From assembly GCF_014268505.2 (NCBI RefSeq), contig NZ_JABWQP020000004.1, positions 310,001 to 374,000 on the forward strand: a stretch of DNA of 64,000 nt, read 5' to 3'. Positions 29,082 through 39,157 of the stretch are shown here, piece after piece. The DNA comes from Pseudomonas khorasanensis (GTDB lineage: Bacteria; Pseudomonadota; Gammaproteobacteria; Pseudomonadales; Pseudomonadaceae). The notes under the pieces are model-generated. The model did not search any database. It worked only from the letters and a program-made list of their open reading frames with translations, and was not told the DNA's origin. The translations under genes were made by a program, and so were the position numbers. Numbering within the stretch: position 1 is the stretch's first letter; each line of letters opens with the position of its first letter.

Positions 29082-31079
29082 ATGTCGCCTGGTTCGCAAT
29101 GCAACGGCCCGGCCCGGCAACGTGGGGCGATCGGATTGATGGCGGCCGCCACTCTGAGCCTGGCGCTGGTGATGATGCTGCTGGTGGTCGACAGCGGTCG
29201 CCTGTACATGGAGCAGCGCAAACTGCAGCGCGTGGTGGATAACGCCGCCCTCGAAGCCGTGAGCCGTGGCGGCAATTGTCTGCCGGGGCTGACGGCGGCC
29301 AGTTACGCCGGGCAAAGTGCGGTGCGCAATGGCTACATCGTCGATGCCGACAATACCCTCGCCACTACTTGCGGCACGCTGGCCACGGGCGCCAGCGGTT
29401 TGCGCAGCTTTACTGTCGATGCCACACAATCAGCCGCCGTGAAAGTCGCGGCCAGCCGCACGGTGACCACCAGTTTTATCGGTGGCGTGCAGGCCTTGTT
29501 CAGCGCCACGCCGGTCAGCCTCAATACCACCCTTGAGGCGTCGGCGGTTGCCGCCAAACCCCAGGCGACCGTCGCCCAACTGAACATCCGCAGCACCCTC
29601 GCCAGCATCAACACCGCCCAGTCGAACATCCTCAATCCGCTGTTTTCCGGACTGCTCGGTGGCAACGTCAACCTCACGGCCGTGGGCTGGGATGGCCTGC
29701 TCAACACCGATATCAATCTGCTTAAATACCTCGACCAACTGGCAATCAACCTCAACGTCGGGGCGGGTAATTACGCCCAGTTGCTCAATACCCAGGCCAC
29801 CGTCACTCAACTGATTCAGGCGGCTGCGACGGTGGTGCAGCTCAATGGCGCGACCGCTGAAGTGGTCACCGCACTGGGTCAGTTACAGGTCGCCGCGATC
29901 AACGCGGCCCCGGTCAAACTGGGTGAAATTCTGCAACTGCAAACCGGCACCACGGCGGCGGGTCTGGATGCCAATCTGCAATTGCTGCAACTGGTGCAAG
30001 GCGTGGTGCAACTGGCCAACAGCAAAAGCGCGGTGGCGGCGACCTTGCCGGTCAACGTGCTCGGCCTGGCCGGAGTCACGGTGCGCGTGAAGGTGATCGA
30101 GCCGCCGCAGTTTTCTGCGATTGGCGATCCCGCGCGGGCCAAGGCCAACCCGTTGGGGCCTGACCGGATTTATGTGCGAACCGCGCAGGTTCGTACGCTG
30201 CTATCGATGAACCTGCCGGTGTTGTCCGGCGTGACGGGGCTTACGAATGCGGTATTGGGATTGGTCGGTGCCCTGACGCCGACGCTCAATGCATTGCTGA
30301 GCCTGAATCTGGTGGACACGCTCAACTCGCTGGTTTGCCTCTTGGGCGCCGGTTGCCAACAGCTCGATCCGAAGCTGCTGCCGTCACCGCAAATCGACAT
30401 CGCGCTGGACGCCGGCGGCGCGAAAAGTTATGTCACCGATTTTCGTTGCCCGACAGGTGGCGTCGGCAGCAAAAGTCTGACGGCGCACACCGTGACCGCA
30501 GTTGCCGATCTCAAACTCGGCAAGATCGATGCGACGGACGCGTTTTCATCGGCAGCCGAGCCCACCGTGGCGCCGTTGCCGCTGGTCGATCTGGGCATCG
30601 TCACCTGCCACAAGATCCTCGGCCTCGGCAGTTGCAACCCGGCCACGCACGTTCAATTCGGCGCCGGCGGCATCGCCATCAAACTCGACACCAGCGTCGC
30701 GCAGACCACGCAGGACCTGGTGTTCTCCAGCACCACGCCGTTCGCCACCCCGGCGAATCTGAAACTGCCGCCGAGCATCCTGCCTGCCGCACCGGCCAGC
30801 AACATTGTCGGCAGCCTGTCGAGCACCCTGTCAGGCATCAACCTGATCGTCTACAAACCTGTGGGCAGCAATCCGCTGGGCGCCATCGTCCCGGGCGTGG
30901 CCTCGTTGATCAGCGATGTCACCAACCGACTGTTGCCGGTGATCACCGGTTTGATCAGTCCTGTGCTCGACCCGCTGCTGAACAACCTGCTCAAAGGCCT
31001 GGGCATCAGCCTGATGAACACCGAAGTGGGCGCCAATATGACGTGCGGGCAGACCGGCAAGGCCTATCTGGTGATCTGA
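29082..31079 (+). CDS. tadG: TadG-like Flp pilus assembly protein
   Basis: The N-terminus is a TadE/TadG-type pseudopilin: RQRGAIGLMAAATLSLALV followed by DSGRLYMEQRKLQRVVDNAALEA. Residues about 160-330 are rich in Leu, Gln and Asn with a repeating hydrophobic pattern; the C-terminal part holds several Cys (DFRCPTGG, IVTCHKILGLGSC, MTCGQTG) that could form disulfides outside the membrane. At 665 residues it is long. I saw no clear vWA metal site. It converges with and overlaps pprA by 16 bases, unlike P. aeruginosa, where as I recall tadG lies between pprB and tadD. Confidence 0.8.
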   Translation: MSPGSQCNGPARQRGAIGLMAAATLSLALVMMLLVVDSGRLYMEQRKLQRVVDNAALEAVSRGGNCLPGLTAASYAGQSAVRNGYIVDADNTLATTCGTLATGASGLRSFTVDATQSAAVKVAASRTVTTSFIGGVQALFSATPVSLNTTLEASAVAAKPQATVAQLNIRSTLASINTAQSNILNPLFSGLLGGNVNLTAVGWDGLLNTDINLLKYLDQLAINLNVGAGNYAQLLNTQATVTQLIQAAATVVQLNGATAEVVTALGQLQVAAINAAPVKLGEILQLQTGTTAAGLDANLQLLQLVQGVVQLANSKSAVAATLPVNVLGLAGVTVRVKVIEPPQFSAIGDPARAKANPLGPDRIYVRTAQVRTLLSMNLPVLSGVTGLTNAVLGLVGALTPTLNALLSLNLVDTLNSLVCLLGAGCQQLDPKLLPSPQIDIALDAGGAKSYVTDFRCPTGGVGSKSLTAHTVTAVADLKLGKIDATDAFSSAAEPTVAPLPLVDLGIVTCHKILGLGSCNPATHVQFGAGGIAIKLDTSVAQTTQDLVFSSTTPFATPANLKLPPSILPAAPASNIVGSLSSTLSGINLIVYKPVGSNPLGAIVPGVASLISDVTNRLLPVITGLISPVLDPLLNNLLKGLGISLMNTEVGANMTCGQTGKAYLVI

Positions 31080-33823
31080 TCGTCCGTCGCCAACGGCAGT
31101 TCGATGCAAAAGCGCGCCCCCTGCGCCGAGTTGCGCACGCTTAACTCGCCGCCCATGTTGGCGATGATGCCGTAGCTCACCGACAAACCCAGACCCGTGC
31201 CCACGCCGATCGGTTTGGTGGTGAAAAACGGCTCGAAGATCCGCTCCAGCAATCGCGGGTCGATACCGCCGCCGTTGTCTTCGACCCACAGCCGCACGTT
31301 CTCCTCGTCACGTTCGACGTAAATCGAGATCCACGGCTTGAACGCCGAGTCGTTCTCGCGTTTGCTCAGCAAGGCGTCACGGGCGTTGACCATCAGGTTG
31401 ATCAGCACCTGTTCGAGCTGATCGACGTAACCGCGCACCTGCGCCTCGAAACCGGTCTCGCTGATGCGCAGATCCACACCTTTGCCGCGCATGCCCTCGG
31501 CCAGCAGCGACAGCGTGCCTTCGATGGCCTGCGCCGGGTTGAAGAGCTGTTGTTCGATTTCCGAGCGCCGGCCGAACACGCGCATGTGGTCCACGACTTT
31601 CGCTGCACGCTGCACTTGAGCGTCGATGCGGTGGAGTTTGTCGGTCAGGTAATCGACCTGCACATCACCGTTGCCCAGGCGCTTGAGCACGTTGACGATG
31701 GCCATGCGCATCACGTTCAGCGGCTGATTGATCTCGTGGGCGAGGCCGGTGGCCATTTCGCCAAGCGTGGCCATTTTCGCGCTCTGGGTGAGTTGCTGTT
31801 GTGAGCGGCGCACCTCGGTGTTGTCGCGGCCCACAGCTTGCACTTCGACCAGTTGCCCGCGCTCATCGAACACCCCACGATCCGACCAGACCCACCACGC
31901 ATGCTCGCGCCCGGGCAATTGCAGGCTGATCTCGGCGGTGCTCACCGGATGTTGCGGGGTCAGTTGCGTCAGGCGCTGAAGAAAAGCAGCGCGCTGTTCC
32001 TCCGACATCCAGCCGCCCAGATCAATGCCCGGCAACTGTTCCGGCGCGCATTCCAGATAGGTTGCCAGTGGACGATTGCCGAAGGTCAGCGTCAGGTCCG
32101 GGCGATAACGGCAGATCATCGCCGGCGAATCTTCCACCAGAATCCGGTAGCGCTCCTCGCTCTGCCTGACCTGCTCGGCGGCGAGCGTTGCGTCGGTGAC
32201 GTCCAGCCACAGACCGACCGCTTCGACCGGCAGACCGAGATCGTTGCGCAACAGTTTTGCCTCATCGAGCAACCAGTGATACTCGCCACGGCTGTCGCGC
32301 AGTCGATATCGCGTGCGCACCGAGCCTTCGCGCAGCAACTGACGGCTGCGCTGGAAATACACTTCGCGGTCGTCGGGATGCACGCGTTCGCCCAGTGCGG
32401 CGGCGTCGCAATCGGCCAGCGTCCAGCCGAGCAGAGGTTGCAGGCTGGCGCTGAAAAATGCCGGAATCAGCGCGCCTTCCTCATAGCGCTGGACGTAAAT
32501 CACCGCCGGCGAACTGGCGATCAGATTGTCCAGCCGCGCGTGTGCGGCAGCGGCCCGCTGTTGCTGATTCTGGATGTCGCTGATATCGAGCATGAAGCCG
32601 GTCAACCGTCGGTGCTCACCCGTGCCGCTGACCTGGCCCTGAATGCGATACCAGGCGGGTGCCTGCCCGGCCTCCGCGCGGTGCAGACGAACGCTCAGCG
32701 TCAACGCTTCTCCTTGCAATTGCAGGGCGCGCAGGCGGCTGCGCAATTCATCACGATCGGCGGGATGGAAGAACATCAGCCAGTCCTCGACCGGCAACGT
32801 GCATTCGCTCAGACCCAGCGTCGTGGCCAGCGACGGCGCCACCGAAATCGCTTCGTGATTGATCTCCCACCAACCGGTGCCGAGCAGGTTCTGTAACGAT
32901 TCGAGGCGCTCCATGGATTGCTGGTGGCGTTGTTCGCGCAAGCGGCTGAGCAGCGGCCCGGCCAGCGCGCCGGCCAGGGTCAGCCAGTCACGGTCTGTCA
33001 GCCACGGCGCCACGGCATCGACTGAATAAAAACCGCAGAGCAGCCAGGCCACCACACCATGATCATTGCTGTAGGGCACGGCGAAACCGTTGGCATTGCC
33101 GAATGTGGCCTGTAATCGCGAGTGTTCATATTGACCCTGCTGGCCGTCGAGACGCTGAGGTGCGCTGCCGTTGAGGCTGTCCAGAGGCGTGCCCAACCGT
33201 TGCCCGTCCACCCAGAGTTCGGGGGCATCGTGGCCGCGAAACTGCTGATGAATCTGCCAGCCCTGGGTCTGCTCATCGAGCAGAGCCACGGCCAGACAGG
33301 GGATGTGCCAGCGCTGGGCGATGGCCTGCAACTGTTCGCCGAGCACCGTTGACAGACGCGTCAGGCTGCAGGTGCGCAGATGATCGCTGATCTGCGCGGC
33401 GAGGGTCTGGCACGCGTCGCGGTGGCGCGATTGCTGACGCTCGAGCAGCAGGTCGGCGATGTCGAGCATCTGCAGCAGCCAGCCGTCACCCAGCACTTGC
33501 ACCCAGCCGCGCAGGTGCAAGGGCTGATCGTTCAGGCCGGGGAAGTCGAGGTCGAGCAATTGTCCTTGCCAATCCCTGGGCTGGCCTTCGATGCTCAATA
33601 AGCTGTGGGGCAGCACATAGGCGCTGAGCGGCAGGGGACGGTCGTGAGGTTTGTGCTGGGCGAGCAAATGCCGCAGCGGGCCGGCGATTTGCAACACGTC
33701 GCCGTTGCCATCCAGATACAGATGCAGACCGGTGGGCGGCACGCCGAGTCGGTCCGGCAGGTCGTGGGCAGCGGTGGGTGAGCGCTTGAGCAATCGCCCG
33801 AAGAGGTTATCGCCGGTTGTCAA
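31064..33823 (-). CDS. pprA: PprA sensor histidine kinase
   Basis: The sensor partner of PprB, which in P. aeruginosa switches on the Tad pilus regulon. 919 residues, with no clear membrane helix. The order is an N-terminal sensory part, a GAF-like part (about 110-290), about three PAS domains (310-665), HisKA with [13 protein letters not shown] (His about 696) and an ATPase with [17 protein letters not shown] and [12 protein letters not shown]. The TTG start overlaps the tadE-like stop (TTGA), implying coupled translation. It is convergent to the tadG-like gene. Confidence 0.87.
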   Translation of the reverse strand: MTTGDNLFGRLLKRSPTAAHDLPDRLGVPPTGLHLYLDGNGDVLQIAGPLRHLLAQHKPHDRPLPLSAYVLPHSLLSIEGQPRDWQGQLLDLDFPGLNDQPLHLRGWVQVLGDGWLLQMLDIADLLLERQQSRHRDACQTLAAQISDHLRTCSLTRLSTVLGEQLQAIAQRWHIPCLAVALLDEQTQGWQIHQQFRGHDAPELWVDGQRLGTPLDSLNGSAPQRLDGQQGQYEHSRLQATFGNANGFAVPYSNDHGVVAWLLCGFYSVDAVAPWLTDRDWLTLAGALAGPLLSRLREQRHQQSMERLESLQNLLGTGWWEINHEAISVAPSLATTLGLSECTLPVEDWLMFFHPADRDELRSRLRALQLQGEALTLSVRLHRAEAGQAPAWYRIQGQVSGTGEHRRLTGFMLDISDIQNQQQRAAAAHARLDNLIASSPAVIYVQRYEEGALIPAFFSASLQPLLGWTLADCDAAALGERVHPDDREVYFQRSRQLLREGSVRTRYRLRDSRGEYHWLLDEAKLLRNDLGLPVEAVGLWLDVTDATLAAEQVRQSEERYRILVEDSPAMICRYRPDLTLTFGNRPLATYLECAPEQLPGIDLGGWMSEEQRAAFLQRLTQLTPQHPVSTAEISLQLPGREHAWWVWSDRGVFDERGQLVEVQAVGRDNTEVRRSQQQLTQSAKMATLGEMATGLAHEINQPLNVMRMAIVNVLKRLGNGDVQVDYLTDKLHRIDAQVQRAAKVVDHMRVFGRRSEIEQQLFNPAQAIEGTLSLLAEGMRGKGVDLRISETGFEAQVRGYVDQLEQVLINLMVNARDALLSKRENDSAFKPWISIYVERDEENVRLWVEDNGGGIDPRLLERIFEPFFTTKPIGVGTGLGLSVSYGIIANMGGELSVRNSAQGARFCIELPLATDDQITR

Positions 33824-34287
33824 AATTGCAGGCTCGAGCGGGCGGTCAGGTGGGTGGGCAGATTGGGCACCGTGCCAACGCCCGGCAGCACCAGAAACGG
33901 CATGATCTGATTCAGTTTGCTCACCGGGTAATTGACGCTGACGGTCAGTGTGCCGCTGCCCGTGTCATACACCGAACTGGTGTCCACCCCGACCACCAGG
34001 TTCAGTGCCGACGGCAGCCACTGCAATTGTTGAGTCAGTGCGGCATTGGCAGTGCTGACCACCACCGTCGAATAGTTGGGCGTCGTCGGATCGACCGCCA
34101 CACTGCGGCGCACTGCTTCGGCGGTGGCCTGATTGAATGATTGCATCATGACGAAGGGCAGGCCGTAGCTCACCAGTCCGTAAAACACGGCGAAAAAGAT
34201 GATGAACACCAAGGCGAACTCGATCGCCACCGCACCTTTTTGTGACCTGCGAAAGCCGGTTTTCATGCGTGCGTCTACCCTGACCAT
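33820..34287 (-). CDS. TadE/TadF-like pseudopilin
   Basis: A short minor-pilin-like protein: charged N-terminus, then QKGAVAIEFALVFIIFFAVF, the TadE signature with Glu after the expected cleavage site, and a small beta-rich extracellular part. The start could be the ATG at 34287 or at 34266 (MKTGFRRSQ). FppA, encoded divergently 55 bases away, is the likely processing peptidase. It is coupled to pprA by overlap and divergent from fppA. Confidence 0.85.
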   Translation of the reverse strand: MVRVDARMKTGFRRSQKGAVAIEFALVFIIFFAVFYGLVSYGLPFVMMQSFNQATAEAVRRSVAVDPTTPNYSTVVVSTANAALTQQLQWLPSALNLVVGVDTSSVYDTGSGTLTVSVNYPVSKLNQIMPFLVLPGVGTVPNLPTHLTARSSLQF

Positions 34288-34341
34288 CACTGCGTAGTAT
34301 CAGCATAGAATCATTCAGCCGAAACGGACGGTTTTTACCGG

Positions 34342-34812
34342 ATGCAGATATTTATTCTTCTGATGTGGCTGGCATTGTGTGCCGCGCAAGACGTCCGGCA
34401 GCGGCGGATTTCCAACGTCTTGACCCTGGGCGTGGGCGCGCTGGCACTGGTCTGGCTGTTGACCAACGGCACCACTTGGCTGGGCGCCGACGCGACCCAG
34501 GGCGGCTGGGCGTGCCTGATCGCCGTGGCGCTGACGCTGCCCGGTTACGTCATGGGCCGCATGGGGGCCGGCGATGTGAAATTAATGACAGCCTTGGGTC
34601 TTGCGACGAACGGCGTGTTTGTTCTTGGCGCATTTATCGGCGCCGGCGTTGCAAGCGTGATCTGGCTGCTGCTCGCGCCAAGAGTCTGGCTTCATATGTC
34701 TCAAGGACTTAGAGAGCATCTGCGATATCTGAAGCCTGATGCGTCAAAAAAGCTGCCATTTGCACCGTTCGTGTTGACCGGTGTTGTGCTTTCCCTGATC
34801 TGGATTACCTGA
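34342..34812 (+). CDS. fppA: Flp prepilin peptidase FppA (A24 family)
   Basis: An inner-membrane aspartyl peptidase that cuts Flp prepilin and TadE/F pseudopilins. Catalytic Asp17 (AAQDVRQRRISN) and Asp78 (GRMGAGDVKL, the GxGD motif) are both present. At 156 residues it is the short, non-methylating type (TadV/CpaA). Several hydrophobic helices are visible. pprB follows on the same strand. Confidence 0.92.
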   Translation: MQIFILLMWLALCAAQDVRQRRISNVLTLGVGALALVWLLTNGTTWLGADATQGGWACLIAVALTLPGYVMGRMGAGDVKLMTALGLATNGVFVLGAFIGAGVASVIWLLLAPRVWLHMSQGLREHLRYLKPDASKKLPFAPFVLTGVVLSLIWIT

Positions 34813-34930
34813 TCGCTTGGTGCCACTAGTCCTATGTACATAGTCGGAAAGTGGGTCTACTTTCAGTTCAGGTGTATACGCCACCAAAGTGCAGGAATCG
34901 TCAGCGTTGGCCCGAGCAATGGAGTGGTTC

Positions 34931-35698
34931 GTGAACAAGCCTACTGCGGTAAAAATCCTTGTGGTCGATGATCAGCCGCTGATTGTCGAAGAACTCTGTG
35001 AGTTTCTTGAGAGCAGCGGTTACCGTTGCGTGCCGTGCGAGTCGAGTCTTGAAGCCATTGAGCTGTTCAGGGCGGACCCGGACATTGGTCTGGTGCTGAG
35101 TGATCTGCACATGCCGGACATGGATGGCATCGAGTTGATTCAGGCATTGCAGACGCTGGCCGGCAAGCAGCGGGTGTTCGAGGCGATCATGCTCACCGGG
35201 CGCGCCGACAAGCAGGATGTGATCAAGGCGTTGCGCGCGGGGATTGCCGATTATTATCAGAAACCGATTGTTCTGGATGAGTTGCTCGAAGGGGTGCAGC
35301 GTCAGCAGTTGGCTTTGCATGAACGACAGAAGAATCTGCATCTGGGGCACCTGAATCAGAAGTTGCAGTTTTTGTCCGAGTCGATTGATGACCTTTATCA
35401 GGATCTGGATAAAGTTCGGCGCACGCCCGCGCCGGTGTCGGTCGATGGTGAGCCCGGTGACGCTGAGATCCCTGCGGTCTTCAGTCAATTGTCGCCGCGC
35501 CAGTTGGACGTGGCGCGATTGGTGGGGAAGGGGCAGACCAATTATCAGATTGCCTGTGAGCTCGGGATTACCGAGAACACGGTGAAGCTGTATGTGTCGC
35601 AGGTGCTGCGGTTGACGCATATGCATAATCGGACGCAGTTGGCGTTGGCTTTGTCGCCCAGCGGGGTTGGGGCGCGGCAGCGCGTTACGGCTCATTGA
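34931..35698 (+). CDS. pprB: PprB response regulator
   Basis: The transcription factor of the PprAB pair; in P. aeruginosa it activates tad/rcp/flp and other adhesin genes. Receiver: VVDDQPLIVEEL, acceptor Asp in VLSDLHMPDMDG, Lys in YQKPI. A coiled linker follows, then a LuxR-type helix-turn-helix (LSPRQLDVARLVGKGQTNYQ, ENTVKLYVSQVL). The GTG at 34931 has GGAG six bases upstream; an ATG at 34919 is the alternative. A large repeat element follows the stop directly. Confidence 0.88.
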   Translation: MNKPTAVKILVVDDQPLIVEELCEFLESSGYRCVPCESSLEAIELFRADPDIGLVLSDLHMPDMDGIELIQALQTLAGKQRVFEAIMLTGRADKQDVIKALRAGIADYYQKPIVLDELLEGVQRQQLALHERQKNLHLGHLNQKLQFLSESIDDLYQDLDKVRRTPAPVSVDGEPGDAEIPAVFSQLSPRQLDVARLVGKGQTNYQIACELGITENTVKLYVSQVLRLTHMHNRTQLALALSPSGVGARQRVTAH

Positions 35699-35700
35699 CT

Positions 35701-36056
35701 TGGCGGCCTTTGGGCCGACCAGGCTTTGGGTTGGTTGGGTGAATATCCGTTGCTTCGGTAGCAGCTGCTGGCGGTTTCGCCTGACGGCGACTTACTTTTT
35801 TACAAGCGCCTAAAAAAGTAAGCAAAAAACGCTAGCTCCTACGTTCGGCCCTCGCAGGCTCGGGTTCCTTCGCTCCGGGATCGATCCGGGCGCAGCGGCT
35901 CCGGTTTGCTTCGCTGCACCTACACTCGCTGTGTTTGGCTGCGCCAAACGGTCGCTGCGCTCCCACCCCCAGATCAATCCCTCCACTCAGCCTTCCGACG
36001 TCGCCCGTGGATCAAGATCAAGAGCGGTACTCGAGCTTGCGCTCATTGTTGAGTGG
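35701..36056. repeat. Long multi-hairpin intergenic element, copy 1
   Basis: It starts two bases after the pprB stop and is matched by a second copy at 45142. Hairpins include GGCC/GGCC near 35705, a perfect 12-bp stem CTTACTTTTTTA/TAAAAAAGTAAG (35791-35822), the dyad around ATCGAT at about 35875, GTTTGGC/GCCAAAC (35933-35949) and CCACTCA/TGAGTGG closing the end. The centre (about 35865-35932) is almost identical in both copies. Open frames inside it are not credible genes. Confidence 0.8.
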
Positions 36057-36095
36057 GGCGGCTTCGCCGCGGGCAGCTGCGCTGCTTTGCTTTTC

Positions 36096-36320
36096 TGTGG
36101 GAGCGAGCCTGCTCGCGAAGGCGGCCTGACAGCCGATCTGTTCTTGAGTGTTACGCAATCCAACTGTAGGAGCTGCCGAAGGCTGCGATCTTTTGATTTT
36201 GCTTTTGCTTTTGCTTTTGCTTTTCTGCGAGCCTGCCCGCAAAGGCGGCCTGATAGCCGACCTGTTCCTCGCCGAATGCACACGATCCAAACTGTAGGAG
36301 CGAGCCTGCTCGCGAAGGGG
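36096..36320. repeat. Composite REP array with TTTTGC tandem repeat
   Basis: A TGTGGGAGCGAGCC unit (36096), a TGTAGGAGCTGCCGAAGG unit (about 36165), four TTTTGC repeats (36197-36220, preceded by TTTTGA) and another TGTAGGAGCGAGCC unit (36293) lie in a row. The flank AAGGCGGCCTGA.AGCCGA.CTGTTC occurs twice (near 36118 and 36242), which points to duplication of the unit. Confidence 0.8.
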
Positions 36321-36340
36321 CCAAAAAGAACGCCGCTCAG

Positions 36341-36613
36341 CTAATTCTTGCTCTCAACCTTCCCCCCCGCATCCGGATCATAGAAATCCGGAATCTCGTA
36401 CTGGTACTTCTTCAACCAGCGCTGCATCGCCAGTTCTCGTTCGGTGGCGGTGGCGCTCTGGGGTTTGGGTGAGGCGGCTTTGTTGCGGCTTTGCAGGACC
36501 AGCCAGCCTTCGGTTTCCTGTTGTTGCGCCGAGGCGGGGCCGGTGTCGATGGCGTGGGCGCAGACGGGCAGGGTGAGCAGGGTCAGGTAGCACAGGCCTT
36601 TGCGGATGTTCAT
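36341..36613 (-). CDS. DUF3613 protein of the Tad cluster
   Basis: A 90-residue secreted protein with signal peptide (MNIRKGLCYLTLLTLPVCAHA) and a mature part with TEGWLVLQSRN and ERELAMQRWLKKYQYEIPDFY. It corresponds by place to the small gene next to tadD in P. aeruginosa (PA4298 as I recall). The role in the pilus is unknown. It follows tadD by 10 bases as the last gene of the rcpC-to-tadD run. Confidence 0.8.
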   Translation of the reverse strand: MNIRKGLCYLTLLTLPVCAHAIDTGPASAQQQETEGWLVLQSRNKAASPKPQSATATERELAMQRWLKKYQYEIPDFYDPDAGGKVESKN

Positions 36614-36623
36614 GGCTGTCTCC

Positions 36624-37346
36624 TTATTTGAGCGACGGCGGTAGCGGGTCGGTGAAGACCGCAACTTGATCGCCGGGCGGTGCTTTGGTGTTGGCCGGGG
36701 CTTTGAGTTTTTCCGCGCGTTGCTGCGCTTCGGTGAATTGCTGCGGGGTCAGTTTCGAACGGCTGACGATTTCGGCGGCTTGTTGCCAGTCGTTCTGGTA
36801 GAGCAACAAGGTGACCATGTTCAGTGTCGCCAATTGGTTGTTCTGGCTCAGTTCGATGGCGGTGAGGAATTCGAATTTCGCCTCGTTGAGGCGCTGCTGG
36901 TTGAGGTAGACCACGCCCAAGTCGTTGCGGATTTTTTCGTCGGTGGGCGCCAGGCGGACGGCGCGTTGCAGGTGGGCCTGGGCCTGGCCGTTGTCGCCAC
37001 GGGCGGCGTAGAGCTGGCCGAGGCCGTGTTCGGCCTGGGCGGTGAGGCAGCCGCCGAGGAGGCTGCGGTATAACGGCTCGGCTTCGCTGCGGCCGAGCAG
37101 GCGATAGACCTTGGCTTTGCGCAGGCGCACTTCGCTGAGGTTGTCCGGCAGGCTTTGCAGGTTGGCCAGGCTGGCGTGGAGTTTGCCGTCGTTGGCCAGG
37201 TCGTCGGCCAGGTTCAGCGACAGTTCCTGCTCCGAGGTCAGTTTGCTGCAACTGGACGGCGACAGCAGCGAGGTCCACGGCGCCTGGCCGTCCGTGGCGC
37301 AACCGCCGAGCAGCAGCAGACTTGCCATGACTATCAATACTTTCAT
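36624..37346 (-). CDS. tadD: TadD tetratricopeptide lipoprotein
   Basis: An outer-membrane lipoprotein needed for Tad secretin function. Signal peptide with lipobox LLLLGGC, then TPR repeats (for example AEHGLGQLYAARGDNGQAQA and IRNDLGVVYLNQQRLNEAK). The ATG at 37346 was chosen over an adjacent TTG. 240 residues, 23 bases behind tadC. Confidence 0.9.
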   Translation of the reverse strand: MKVLIVMASLLLLGGCATDGQAPWTSLLSPSSCSKLTSEQELSLNLADDLANDGKLHASLANLQSLPDNLSEVRLRKAKVYRLLGRSEAEPLYRSLLGGCLTAQAEHGLGQLYAARGDNGQAQAHLQRAVRLAPTDEKIRNDLGVVYLNQQRLNEAKFEFLTAIELSQNNQLATLNMVTLLLYQNDWQQAAEIVSRSKLTPQQFTEAQQRAEKLKAPANTKAPPGDQVAVFTDPLPPSLK

Positions 37347-37369
37347 CAAACGCTCTCCACGAGTCAGGG

Positions 37370-38254
37370 TCAGTTTGCAAACGCTCGGGCAATCGCGGTG
37401 AAGCCCGGGCCGGCCAGTACGATCAGCAGCGCAGGAAACAGAAACAGCATCATCACCACCGACATCTTCGCGGACATTTTCGAGATGTACTCCTGCAGGC
37501 GGGTCAGGCGACGGTCATCCAGTAATTGTTTGAGCGCCAGCAGCGACTTCATCGCGCCGCCGCCCTGGTGGATCAGTTGCTGCAGGATCACGCAGGTGTC
37601 GGTGAATTCGTCCACTGCCAGCATGACCGCAGTCTTGTTCAGTTCCTGACCCAGCTCCAGGCCCGAGTCGACGCGGCTGAGGGTCAAACGCAATTCGCTG
37701 GTCAGTTCCGGCAGCAGTTTTTGCGCTTCGATGCTCAGCACGCGCAGGGCTTGTTCCACCGCCATGCCGGATTCGAAGAGGATGCGCAGCAGCGGAATGA
37801 AGGTGGATATTTCCACGGCGATGGTTTTCTGCCGGCGCCCGGCGGCGTAAGCGAGTATGCGTTTGGGCAAGAGATAGCCGCCGCCTGCGGCGAACATCGG
37901 CGCCATCCAGCGGTGGGTGGTCTGTGGAAAAAACACTTCTTGCAGAAAGATCGCCAGCCCCAGCGCCAGCAGCGGCGTGCCGATCTGGCAGGCGGCGAAC
38001 AGGGCGCGTTCGTTGGCGCGGCGCCAGCCGAGGCGGCCAAGCAACATTTGGGTTTCGCTGTCGATGCTCACCGAACGTCGGCCGAAGCGGCTGTTGCCCA
38101 GTGCGCGCAGCCAGGTGCCGAAACGGTTTTCGCGCACCAGACGGCCCTGCAAGCGCAGGTTCACCTGGCGTACGCGGCGGCGCTCGGTGAGCAGGTGATT
38201 GCCTACCAATAGCAATGAGCCGAGCAGCAACAACAGAGCGGCGAGCCAGACCAT
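37370..38254 (-). CDS. tadC: TadC inner-membrane platform protein
   Basis: The second GspF-like platform protein of the Flp pilus. 294 residues with an N-terminal membrane helix (MVWLAALLLLLGSLLLVG) and the T2SS-F domain (FIPLLRILFESGMAVEQALRV, then LTLSRVDSGLELGQEL), ending in a hydrophobic pair of segments. The start lies one base after the tadB stop; longer readings run into tadB. Confidence 0.93.
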   Translation of the reverse strand: MVWLAALLLLLGSLLLVGNHLLTERRRVRQVNLRLQGRLVRENRFGTWLRALGNSRFGRRSVSIDSETQMLLGRLGWRRANERALFAACQIGTPLLALGLAIFLQEVFFPQTTHRWMAPMFAAGGGYLLPKRILAYAAGRRQKTIAVEISTFIPLLRILFESGMAVEQALRVLSIEAQKLLPELTSELRLTLSRVDSGLELGQELNKTAVMLAVDEFTDTCVILQQLIHQGGGAMKSLLALKQLLDDRRLTRLQEYISKMSAKMSVVMMLFLFPALLIVLAGPGFTAIARAFAN

Positions 38255-38255
38255 G

Positions 38256-39140
38256 TCAAACACTCCGCAACATGCGCCACAGCGCCAGACTGCCCAGCAC
38301 CTGCAACGCGGCGGCGCTGAGCAGCATGGTCTGGCCGCTTTCGTCATTCCACATGCCCAGCATGTAGCCGGGGTTGGTCAGCATGAAGTAGCTCACCAGA
38401 ATCAACGGCAATGTGCCGAGCACCCAGGCGGTCATGCGCGTTTCGCCGGTCAGCGCGCGTAACTGGCGAGCGCCCTGATCGCGTTCGCGAATCAGTTTGA
38501 TCAGATTTTCCAGCAGTTCGCTGGCGTTGCCGCCGTAGCGATGGTTGACCTTCAGGCCCAGGGCGAACATGCGCAGTTCGTCCTGCTCGTAGAGTTCGGC
38601 AAAATCGCTGACTGCGTCCGGCAGGTTCACGCCCAGTTGCACATTGCGTTGCACCCGGCCCATGGCGGTTTTCAGCGGATCCTCACTGGCTTCGATGCCG
38701 CCCATGACCGCATCGCTGAGCGTGCGCCCGGACTTGAGACTGCGCACGGTGTGATCAAGCAATTGCGGCAATTGCTCGATCATGCGTCTGATCCGGCGCC
38801 GGTAGCGAATGGCGATGTACAGCCGCAACGCCACGGGTGGCGCGATCAGCATGACCACCAACCCGACCCAGCTTGCGGTCAAAAATCCCAGGCCCATGGC
38901 CGCTGCCCACAGGCTCAGCCATAGCCCGAAACGCTCGCTCGGCCGGCCCAGTCCGGCACGCAAAAACATGCGCTCCAGCCCCACCCATCTTGTCTGCTCG
39001 ACAACTCGTTGCGGTTGTCCGGCGGCGAGTCGGTCGAGGACTTTTTCCGTCGCTGTTTTGCGCAGGCCTTGCAGAAAAAGATGAATCGACAGCCCGAGCA
39101 ACATCAGGCACAGGGCGATTAAAATGAACGGTCCCAGCAT
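38256..39140 (-). CDS. tadB: TadB inner-membrane platform protein
   Basis: A GspF-like platform component paired with TadC. 294 residues. The T2SS-F domain shows QLPQLLDHTVRSLKSGRTL and PLKTAMGRVQRNVQLG; hydrophobic helices flank it. A GAGGAG signal precedes the ATG. It follows tadA by 17 bases and adjoins tadC. Confidence 0.93.
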   Translation of the reverse strand: MLGPFILIALCLMLLGLSIHLFLQGLRKTATEKVLDRLAAGQPQRVVEQTRWVGLERMFLRAGLGRPSERFGLWLSLWAAAMGLGFLTASWVGLVVMLIAPPVALRLYIAIRYRRRIRRMIEQLPQLLDHTVRSLKSGRTLSDAVMGGIEASEDPLKTAMGRVQRNVQLGVNLPDAVSDFAELYEQDELRMFALGLKVNHRYGGNASELLENLIKLIRERDQGARQLRALTGETRMTAWVLGTLPLILVSYFMLTNPGYMLGMWNDESGQTMLLSAAALQVLGSLALWRMLRSV

Positions 39141-39157
39141 CTGCCTGCTCCTCGCCG

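Noticed and set aside
35931-36344. 137-residue frame in the repeat region behind pprB
   Set aside because: It reads through the long element, REP units and TTTTGC repeats; the FAFAFAF run comes from the hexamer.
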